Position numbers and translations under genes: made by a program. DNA of 64,000 nt from assembly GCF_002109385.1 (NCBI RefSeq), contig NZ_CP020814.1, positions 1,242,001 to 1,306,000 on the forward strand, written 5' to 3'. The stretch comes from Halalkalibacter krulwichiae (GTDB lineage: Bacteria > Bacillota > Bacilli > Bacillales > Bacillaceae_D). The notes under the pieces were generated by a model that saw only the letters and a program-made list of their open reading frames with translations, did no database searches and was not told the DNA's origin. This document shows, in pieces, positions 8,325 to 14,637 of the stretch. How positions within the stretch are numbered: the stretch's first letter is position 1; each line of letters starts with the position of its first letter.

Positions 8325-9489
8325 CTTTAACGATCAAGAACCCCAGGAAAATAAGCCATCTAAAACGAAAGAAGTTGGTAAGCAAGTAGGGAAAATACTT
8401 GTCAAAAAAGCTGCTGTTAAGGGTGGAGCTACCACGCTTTTCAATCCTTATGTATTAGGTGGAATTGCCGTTGTATTTCTCGTCCTTTTCATGATGATTG
8501 CTCTGTACGCTTTTGTGATTTTTTTCAGTACAAGTCCGGAAGATCAAGGATATGATGGCTATTGGGGAGGGGCTTTGTCTGAAATTGGAGAAAATGAAAT
8601 CCCAGCTGAATTTATCCCGATTTATCAAGCGGCTGAACAAGAATATGGTGTGCCATGGAATCTTCTAGCAGCCATACACCGAGTAGAAACTGTTTTTTCT
8701 ACCCTAGATCCGATGCAGTCACCTGTAGGAGCAGAAGGTCACACCCAGTTCATGCCTTGTACGTGGGTAGGGTGGAACCATCCAAGTTGTAGTGGTCTAG
8801 GGGCAGGAAATATACCTGATCATGTAAAAACAGATCCGGCCATGATTGAAAAGTATGGAGGATATGGAGTTGATGCGTCTGGGAACGGCATGGCTGATCC
8901 ATGGGATCTTGAGGATGCGATCTTTTCAGCAGCCAATTATTTAGCAGCGAATGGCGCCGCTACCGGAGATTTTGAAGGAGCCGTGTTTGCTTATAATCGT
9001 GCAAGCTGGTATGTCGATGATGTTCTTTCCTATGCTGATCGTTATGTAGATGGATTTGTGGCCCTCGATTTTGATTATCTACCGAGTGGTGTTACAAATG
9101 AGCTAGTTCAAGTTGGTACAAAATGGATTGGTAGCTCAACGTATGTGTTTGGTGGTGGGAGAAATCAAAGTGATATAGCCGTTGGACGTTTTGATTGTTC
9201 AAGCTTCATTCATTGGGCTTTTAATCAGGTTGGTGTAGAGGTGGGACCGTTACATTCGGTTACGACAGATACGTTAAAACATATGGGACAAAGTGTACCA
9301 CCTAGCGAAATGAAGCCAGGTGATCTTGTATTTTTTGATACTTATAAGATTGACGGTCATGTTGGGATTTACGCTGGTGATGGTCAGTTTATTGGAGCGC
9401 AATCAAGTACAGGAGTAGCTTTTGTAGATATGACTTCTGGATATTGGGCGAATGTCTTTAACGGTCGTGTTCAGAGGTTTGGTTCATAA
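8311..9489 (+). CDS. Bifunctional cell-wall hydrolase, lysozyme-like plus NlpC/P60 (CwlT-like)
   Basis: A 392-residue protein. Residues 1-45 are cytoplasmic and a membrane helix spans about 47-73. A lytic-transglycosylase or lysozyme-like domain (about 95-245) starts NLLAAIHRVETVFS, with the likely catalytic Glu at 126. A C-terminal NlpC/P60 domain has the catalytic Cys in RFDCSSFIHWAFNQ, the His in GHVGIYAGDG and a later polar residue. CwlT of ICEBs1 and orf14 of Tn916 share this plan and open the wall for the conjugation pore. ATG 8311 follows GGAGGTGAGG, and the gene overlaps the transfer protein gene. A terminator follows. Confidence 0.88.
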   Translation: MSQHDFNDQEPQENKPSKTKEVGKQVGKILVKKAAVKGGATTLFNPYVLGGIAVVFLVLFMMIALYAFVIFFSTSPEDQGYDGYWGGALSEIGENEIPAEFIPIYQAAEQEYGVPWNLLAAIHRVETVFSTLDPMQSPVGAEGHTQFMPCTWVGWNHPSCSGLGAGNIPDHVKTDPAMIEKYGGYGVDASGNGMADPWDLEDAIFSAANYLAANGAATGDFEGAVFAYNRASWYVDDVLSYADRYVDGFVALDFDYLPSGVTNELVQVGTKWIGSSTYVFGGGRNQSDIAVGRFDCSSFIHWAFNQVGVEVGPLHSVTTDTLKHMGQSVPPSEMKPGDLVFFDTYKIDGHVGIYAGDGQFIGAQSSTGVAFVDMTSGYWANVFNGRVQRFGS

Positions 9490-9490
9490 A

Positions 9491-9524
9491 AGAAGAAGCT
9501 TGGGTTAAAGCTTCTTCTTTTTTA
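9491..9524 (+). terminator. Terminator after the conjugation genes
   Basis: AGAAGAAGCTT (9491-9501) pairs with AAGCTTCTTCT (9508-9518), followed by TTTTTT. It begins one base after the hydrolase stop codon. Confidence 0.85.
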
Positions 9525-9933
9525 GCTAAAGCTAATAGTTAAAAAGGAAAAAGATGTTTAAAAATTCCAATCATGTTACTCATGGTACTCTTTTAAAGGG
9601 CCAGATTGTTTAACAAGGCATTTGGGTGTAAATGCAAAAACGTAGATGGTTTTGCGAAAAGATACTTAGTAAGGGAAATAAGTAAATAGCAATACGGAAG
9701 AAGAGGTCATTATAATTACTGCGTAGTAGACGGATACTGTGCAGCAAACTATTAGGATTAAATTATATATTTGTAATTCAAAAGCATGAACTCAAAAAGG
9801 GTTTTCGCCATTAATATGTTTGAAGAGGTATTCCCATTTTTTATGAAAAAATAAGAACAATATCCGTTATTTTTGGTATTATTGTGAAGATCTATGAGAT
9901 TGTGAATAAATTCACTTAAACTAACGAAGCAGG
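9525..9933. other. Intergenic stretch without a recognised gene
   Basis: About 400 AT-rich bases with short frames only. At 9913-9933 the sequence ACTTAAACTAACG...AGCAG forms the 5' flank of the group II intron and resembles the sequence at 57,520-57,540 (CTTAAGCTAACG...GCAGG). The intron may therefore sit in a dispersed intergenic repeat. Confidence 0.5.
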
Positions 9934-10608
9934 TGTGCGGCCGAGCCTAGGTCGTATCATATAGCGGGTGGGATTCCCGTCGAGTAAGAACTAGCCATTC
10001 ACTCGTAGCGAGTCTTGGAGGACTAAAGGTAACTTTAGTCTTTAAGCGTAGACAGTTAGGTAGCGGGCCGAAAGCCAAATGGTTGAAGGGATTGAGCCCC
10101 ATAATGTTAGTAAATCGAGAGGGCTGATGTCTTACCTGCGATAGAAAGCAACATTTCATTCTTTGTAAATGGCAAGAGGAATGAAACCTCTCTGGGGTCA
10201 GAGACCTTGGCACGTTACACATTGATATGATACGGCAACTCGGGAGACCCTATCAGTCTTTTCTTAAATAGAAGAGTATGGTGTACAAGCGATAATAAGC
10301 AAGGAAACCAAATGCTGGTTAGGGAGTCGGATAGCAGCGTAGTACCAATGAAGTTGGGTAATGCCGATGGAGGAAAGGCTGCTACCTTATTACCACCCTT
10401 GCTAGGGAAACATTTACTACACGCAGAGGTAGACCTACACTCAGAGGTAGGACGATTAAATGGAAACAAAACTAGTAAGGATAGCAGGAATTGCAAGTTA
10501 TTTTTGTGAATGGTAACTAGGAGGAGCCGTGTGCGTGAGTAGCGCAAGCACGGTTCTGTGAGGGGGAGAACACAATCAACCGAAAGGTGGAGAGGTTCTC
10601 TTCTACTC
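9934..10608 (+). ncRNA. Group II intron with its maturase gene almost fully deleted
   Basis: The element starts GTGCGGCCGAGCC, a typical bacterial group II 5' end. It contains the conserved domain I-III phrases CAACTCGGGAGACCC, GGGAGTCGGATAGCAGC and GTACCAATGAAG...GGTAATGCCG. Domain V at about 10,524-10,556 (GAGCCGTGTGCGTGAG, then CGCAAGCACGGTTC) is a near-perfect hairpin. A domain VI-like hairpin with a GAAA loop follows, then TTCTACTCGAC as the likely 3' end. Where the reverse transcriptase of about 400 codons should be there is only a short start. The 3' boundary is placed by analogy and may be off by a few bases. Splicing in trans with help from another intron's maturase is possible. Confidence 0.8.
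10460..10516 (+). pseudogene. ltrA: Remnant of group II intron reverse transcriptase/maturase start
   Basis: ATG 10460 opens METKLVRIAGIAS, close to the METKLARIAEIAKERP start typical of Bacillus LtrA-type maturases. It then reads six foreign residues and stops at 10514. Domain V begins eight bases after the stop, so roughly 400 codons are missing by an internal deletion. Confidence 0.7.
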
Positions 10609-10906
10609 GACTAATGGTGCGAAATGTTTCTAGCGTAAATGGAGGATGGTCACATCACTCTGGTAAAGGCTAGACAGTTCCTTCTGGGAACTGAAGGATT
10701 ATATCGAAGAGTCAAATGATAGAGTAACGTCTTGAAGGGCTCTCTCTTAGTCGATTAGCACTGAAATTAGTAAGAGTCGCAGTGTTATAAGCTCGGCAAA
10801 AAGGCGTGAGAATTTACCGTAACAGTGATTATGGCTGACGAAATCCTACCCGCGGGGGTGGTGTAAATCATGATGCTTGAGTTGATTGAATATGGTGAGG
10901 ATGCTT
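10609..10906. other. Unassigned, structured-looking segment between intron and transposon end
   Basis: About 300 bases with no credible reading frame, richer in G and C than the flanks. It contains short hairpins such as CAGTTCC/GGGAACTG near 10,675 and CCTACCCGCGGGGGTGG near 10,847. It could be a 3' extension of the intron, a second degenerate intron or exon sequence. I cannot decide between these. Confidence 0.4.
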
Positions 10907-10911
10907 AATAT

Positions 10912-10953
10912 GGGGTACGACCGAGGTACTTGTAAAAAAGGGTCATAGCATGG
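10912..10953 (+). repeat. Left inverted repeat of the 34.9-kb transposon
   Basis: Starts GGGGTACGACCGAGGTAC and runs inward to CATAGCATGG. Compared with the reverse complement of 45,766-45,807 there are three mismatches in 42 bases. AATAT precedes it. Confidence 0.88.
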
Positions 10954-11028
10954 ATTTTTTTTACATTTACAACCCTTTTTACTCTGTAGGGTAGGGTGGG
11001 GTCAGAAAAGTGCGGTTGTTGGTAGGAT

Positions 11029-11061
11029 CCTAATAGGGGTAGTGTCATTGTCGCTACTCCT
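11029..11061. terminator. Stem-loop near the left end of the transposon
   Basis: AATAGGGGTAG (11,031-11,041) pairs with CTACTCCTATT (11,052-11,062) around a short loop. There is no clear T-run, so it may be a structural hairpin and not a terminator. The 11,063-11,325 interval holds nothing else I can identify. Confidence 0.4.
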
Positions 11062-11325
11062 ATTAAGGAATACTTAAACTAAATCACAAATTAATAAGAA
11101 GAAACACATCTTAAAAAATGAGCATTGAACCTTTGCATAATAAGCAAAAGTCCTTTAAAATTTGTTAGCCGGGTAGAAAATGCTATAATGCTCTTATAAA
11201 AAAGAATGGATGCAAAATAGTTTAGGTAAGTTCTAAAACGATTTCTTTTATTCTTCGACAAACAGGCCAGATTCGTAATTTCTCAAGAGAATAATACAAG
11301 TCGCTGTAGGGGTTTTTGTGTTTTT

Positions 11326-12313
11326 TCACTTATGATCACTTTGATATACAAGACCTATTTCATCTCTCACTTTATCCAACACTTGTATCGTGGTGTATGA
11401 ATTTTTATATGAGTTAGTATCAGACTCTGTTTTTCCTCGGTTGATTAATTCAATAAATTCTTTCACTTCGTAATACATAGCTGGATGAGATTGGTCGACT
11501 GTTAATTGTTCAACCGTGCCGTCAGTGTAGTGAATTTCTACTTTTTCAGCCGTATGAATCTTATCAATCATGATACTTCCTTTTTCGCCTTGAATTTCGC
11601 TTGGTAAATAAGAGTTCGTTATTTTGGAATACATCACAATCGCATCTTTATCATCATATTTTAAGATGACGCTACCTTCACCATCCACACCCGAATCAAG
11701 CATAATGCCAGTTGCCTTCACTTCTTTTGGTTCACCAAATAATGTAATAAGTGGATACAAACAATAGACACCAAGGTCCATTAATGAACCGTTCGCAAAC
11801 TCTGGATTGAAGGCATTAAGGACAATTCCTTCTTTGTATTTATCATAACGAGATGAATACTGACAATAGCTTGCAAAGTATCTACGGATAGGACCAATTT
11901 TATGTAAATTATCTTGAATGACCTTGAAGTTTGGAAGTAAGGTTGATTTCATTGCTTCCATTAATAGGGCGTTATGATCTTTTGCGGCTTGAATCATCCT
12001 CGCTACTTCGGTTGCATTAACAGCCAGTGGCTTTTCACATAACACATGTTTGCCATTTTGCAAAAATAAAATAGCTTGTTCTGCGTGATATGAATTGGGA
12101 GTAGCCAATGTACACCGCGTCAATTTCTTGACTAACTGCCATTTCTTTTAGGTTTGTAAATATTTTTGTTACTCCATATTTACTTGCAAATTCTTCTGCT
12201 CTACTAATCGTGCGAGAATAAACAGCAGTTAGTTTAAAATCTTCTACATCATTTGCTGCTTCAAGTAATCTTTCTGTAATCCAATTAGTACCGATTACGC
12301 CGAATTGAACCAT
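11326..12313 (-). pseudogene. Gfo/Idh/MocA-family oxidoreductase, frameshifted
   Basis: The N-terminal 75 codons from ATG 12313 (MVQFGVIGTNWITERLLEAA, Rossmann fold) and the rest from about 12,107 (ATPNSYHAEQA, GKHVLCEKPLAVN with the family's EKP motif) are in different frames. The junction GTACATTGGCTACTCCC shows one extra base near 12,105. Joined, the product would be about 328 residues, the normal size for NAD(P)-dependent dehydrogenases of sugars and related compounds. It lies alone, reading towards the left transposon end. A sequencing error is possible; if real, the gene is inactive. Confidence 0.8.
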
Positions 12314-12671
12314 TTATTCAACCTCATTCCTTTGTTTTATAAAACGAAGAGTTTTGTTTACTACACTTATGAAGCGTTTTTCATCGCCAATAGGATTTTA
12401 TTTTCCCATAAAAAAACTTATATAGACATGGGGCCTACCAGTGAAATATTGGTGATAACCCAAATAGGGCTCATACTGTGAGTGATGGCTAAATTCTTGG
12501 CTGTGCCCCACCCAATAATGATCTCTGATCCGGCCATAGAAGGGACTGAATCAGAGGCTATTTTTTCTTTCCTGTATGGACTGTGTTATTTGTAATATGC
12601 AGTAAAGACCGCAATTCATAAAAGAAATAAATGCGGTCTTTACGATGTTTCCATATTTTTTAAAGTGTACT
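12314..12671. other. Intergenic region with unassigned hairpins and a short open stretch
   Basis: GGGGC (12,431) and GCCCC (12,503) bracket a possible fold, and CTCTGATCC/CTGAATCAGAG near 12,512-12,556 is followed by a T-rich run. The reverse strand is also open for about 55 codons here (ending MSPIWVITNISLVGPMSI before a stop) without a start codon, so this may be the tail of a deleted gene. No riboswitch class matches what I can see. Confidence 0.4.
12602..12643 (-). terminator. Stem-loop after hxlB
   Basis: GTAAAGACCGCA (12,602-12,613) pairs perfectly with TGCGGTCTTTAC (12,632-12,643). It lies 28 bases after the hxlB stop codon. There is little T-run on the reverse strand, so termination strength is uncertain. 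Confidence 0.55.
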
Positions 12672-13229
12672 CTATTCGAGATTGGCATGTTTGCCGTACA
12701 TTTTAGTAGAGTCTAAGCCTTTTTTTTCCATAAAACGCAAGATCAATGCATCATAAAATAATAACATCGTTTGCTCAAAAAGTGACCCCATTGGTTGTAT
12801 GGTCTTATATTCACTTTCAGATTGATCTTTCGGTGATCCAGGCAATTTAATGATAATATCAGCTAATTTTCCAATCGTGGAGTCAGGGGAAATCGTTACA
12901 GCTGCGACCGTCCCACCTAAACTTTTTGCTTTTTCAGCGATTGAAACCAAGGTTTTCGTTTCACCTGAACCTGAACCGATGATCAACAAATCATCTTTTT
13001 CTAAATTTGCTGTTACAGTTTCACCGATTACATAAGCATCGATCCCCATGTGCATCATTCTCATCACGAAAGATTTGCCCATAAATCCAGATCTGCCCGC
13101 ACCTGCAACAAAGATTTTTTTGGATTCCAGAATCTTATTAACCAACTTCTCTGCTTCTTCGTCAGAGATTAAGTCGACTGTCCGACTTAATTCTTGAACG
13201 ACTTCAGCTAAATATTGAGTAGTTTTCAT
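12672..13229 (-). CDS. hxlB: 6-phospho-3-hexuloisomerase
   Basis: A 185-residue SIS-domain protein of standard length. The phosphosugar site is seen in IFVAGAGRSGFMGKSFVMRM and in DLLIIGSGSGETK, and the family end is FMEKKGLDSTKMYGKHANLE. It turns D-arabino-3-hexulose-6-phosphate into fructose-6-phosphate, the second step of the ribulose monophosphate pathway, in the cytoplasm. It lies two bases after hxlA on the same strand, so the two are one operon. Expression should depend on the divergent activator HxlR and on formaldehyde, as in Bacillus subtilis. Confidence 0.95.
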   Translation of the reverse strand: MKTTQYLAEVVQELSRTVDLISDEEAEKLVNKILESKKIFVAGAGRSGFMGKSFVMRMMHMGIDAYVIGETVTANLEKDDLLIIGSGSGETKTLVSIAEKAKSLGGTVAAVTISPDSTIGKLADIIIKLPGSPKDQSESEYKTIQPMGSLFEQTMLLFYDALILRFMEKKGLDSTKMYGKHANLE

Positions 13230-13231
13230 AG

Positions 13232-13870
13232 TTATAATGAACCTTGTTTAATCAATTCTTGCATTTTAGCTGCAACTGCTTTTTTATCGTCTTTGCTTGT
13301 GATACCGCCACCTACGATGACAAGATCTGGTTGTACTTTAATCACATCTGGAAGTGTTTCTAATTTGATTCCGCCTGCAATAGCAGTTTTCGCATTTTTT
13401 ACAACGCTCTTAATGGTTGCAAGGTCTTCGAAAGAATTTTTTCCTACAGCTTGAAGGTCATAACCTGTGTGAACGCAGATATAATCTACTCCTAGTTCAT
13501 CCAGTTCTTTCGCACGACCTTCAATGTCTTTAACTGCGATCATATCAGCAAGGATTTGTTTACCTTGTTTTTTTGCTTCTTCTACAGCACCTTTAATGGA
13601 CTCGTCTTCAGCTGTACCAAGAATGGTGATGATGTCAGCGCCTGCTGCAGATGCTTGGCTAACTTCATATCCAGCTGCATCCATGATTTTAAGGTCAGCT
13701 AATACAGTTAAGTTAGGGAAGGCAGCTTTCACTTCCTTTACTGCTTTAAGGCCTTCATTAATCACAACCGGCGTGCCGATTTCTACAACATCTATATGAT
13801 TTTCTACTTCTTTCACCAATTCAATGGCTCCTGGAATATCTACAAGATCTAATGCTAATTGTAATTTCAT
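13232..13870 (-). CDS. hxlA: 3-hexulose-6-phosphate synthase
   Basis: A 212-residue TIM-barrel enzyme of the OMP decarboxylase superfamily. The start MKLQLALDLVDIPGAI, the metal and catalytic motif VLADLKIMDAAG and the phosphate-binding end AIAGGIKLETLPDVIKVQPD are diagnostic. It condenses formaldehyde with ribulose-5-phosphate to hexulose-6-phosphate. Translation starts at ATG 13870 after an AGGAGCGAG site. With hxlB next to it this forms the formaldehyde-fixing pair. Within the same transposon lie zwf, gnd and pgi, which would close the cycle. Confidence 0.96.
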   Translation of the reverse strand: MKLQLALDLVDIPGAIELVKEVENHIDVVEIGTPVVINEGLKAVKEVKAAFPNLTVLADLKIMDAAGYEVSQASAAGADIITILGTAEDESIKGAVEEAKKQGKQILADMIAVKDIEGRAKELDELGVDYICVHTGYDLQAVGKNSFEDLATIKSVVKNAKTAIAGGIKLETLPDVIKVQPDLVIVGGGITSKDDKKAVAAKMQELIKQGSL

Positions 13871-13959
13871 TTATTACTCGCTCCTTATATAATAGTATAA
13901 TTGTGCCGTATAGCTTTCTTTTGCACAGTGTTATTGTATCCAATTGATAGCTATTTACT

Positions 13960-14047
13960 AACGGTATGATACTCAGTATACTGGGTATGTTACTAAATTA
14001 AAAGTATGCACTTTTTTATCATATAGTAACAAAAAGTATACTATGGG
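13960..14047 (+). promoter_or_regulatory. hxlA-hxlR divergent control region with putative HxlR boxes
   Basis: AAGTATGCACTTTT (14,002-14,015) and AAAAGTATACTAT (14,032-14,044) lie 30 bases apart in the intergenic space between hxlA and hxlR. The same pair with the same 30-base offset recurs at 45,826-45,868, and a reversed version recurs upstream of zwf at 36,504-36,532. In B. subtilis HxlR binds two direct-repeat sites in the corresponding region and activates hxlAB when formaldehyde is present. Assignment of these boxes is inference from recurrence and position. Confidence 0.65.
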
Positions 14048-14074
14048 ACATAATAAGGGTTGGAGGTGAAATGA

Positions 14075-14440
14075 ATGCCGAATCTTGGGGAAAAAGTGTT
14101 TAATTGTGAAAAAGAATTGACTCTTTCGATTATTGGTGGAAAATGGAAAATGTTGGTATTGTGGCATCTAGGAAAAGAAGGAACCAAACGTTTTGGTGAA
14201 CTAAAGGCCCTCATGCCGGGTATCACTCAAAGAATGCTTGTTAATCAATTGCGCGAACTTGAAGACCATTTGATTGTTCATCGTGAAGTCTATCCTGTCG
14301 TTCCACCAAAAGTTGAATACTCACTCACTGAGTATGGAAGAAGTCTGATGCCTATTCTGGATGCTATGTATGACTGGGGTAAAGATTATATTGAAAATGT
14401 ATTGGAAAAAGAAACAGAAAACAAATCGTCTATTCAGTAG
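14075..14440 (+). CDS. hxlR: HxlR-type winged-helix regulator of the formaldehyde pathway
   Basis: A 121-residue HxlR/MarR-like winged helix-turn-helix protein. It shows the family stretch [17 protein letters not shown], the recognition region [25 protein letters not shown] and the wing [17 protein letters not shown] cysteine is present near residue 11 (FNCEKE), the position used by HypR/HxlR-like sensors. The gene is divergent from hxlAB, the classical arrangement, so it is the likely activator of hxlAB. Shared boxes suggest that it also controls zwf. The ATG follows TTGGAGGTG. Confidence 0.93.
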   Translation: MPNLGEKVFNCEKELTLSIIGGKWKMLVLWHLGKEGTKRFGELKALMPGITQRMLVNQLRELEDHLIVHREVYPVVPPKVEYSLTEYGRSLMPILDAMYDWGKDYIENVLEKETENKSSIQ

Positions 14441-14498
14441 AAAAAAGAGTTTCTCCTAGAGGTTCGAAAAAGTGTAAAAAAGTTCATATACTAACAAA

Positions 14499-14541
14499 CC
14501 ACGGTTAGCTATCTTAATAAAGATGCTGTCCGTGTTTTTTT
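14499..14541 (+). terminator. Terminator after hxlR
   Basis: CACGG at 14,500 pairs with CCGTG at 14,530, and inner segments AGC...ATCTT pair with AAGAT...GCT around AATAA. The stem is followed by TTTTTTT. Confidence 0.7.
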
Positions 14542-14564
14542 ATATCTCTACGTATTTAAAAGGT

Positions 14565-14602
14565 GGGGTACAGTCAGGAAAATGCGGATTTACAACGCTA
14601 AG
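14565..14602 (+). repeat. Left inverted repeat of the Tn1546-like element
   Basis: 38 bp, GGGGTACAGTCAGG through CAACGCTAAG, preceded by the target duplication AAGGT. It matches the right end at 36,303-36,340 at 37 of 38 positions by eye. Confidence 0.9.
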
Positions 14603-14637
14603 CCCATTTCCCCGACTATTCCCCAGTTTTAACAACG

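Noticed and set aside
9947..10547. Open frames on the reverse strand across the group II intron.
   Set aside because: The region is explained by a structured RNA; the frames follow from its composition.
10988..11022. GGGGTCAGAAAAGTGCGG resembles a degenerate Tn1546-type end.
   Set aside because: Too many differences from a 38-bp end, no TAAG inner terminus and no partner or duplication.
12425..12560. Possible riboswitch upstream of the Gfo/Idh gene.
   Set aside because: No known aptamer core is recognisable, and an open frame on the reverse strand is an equal explanation.
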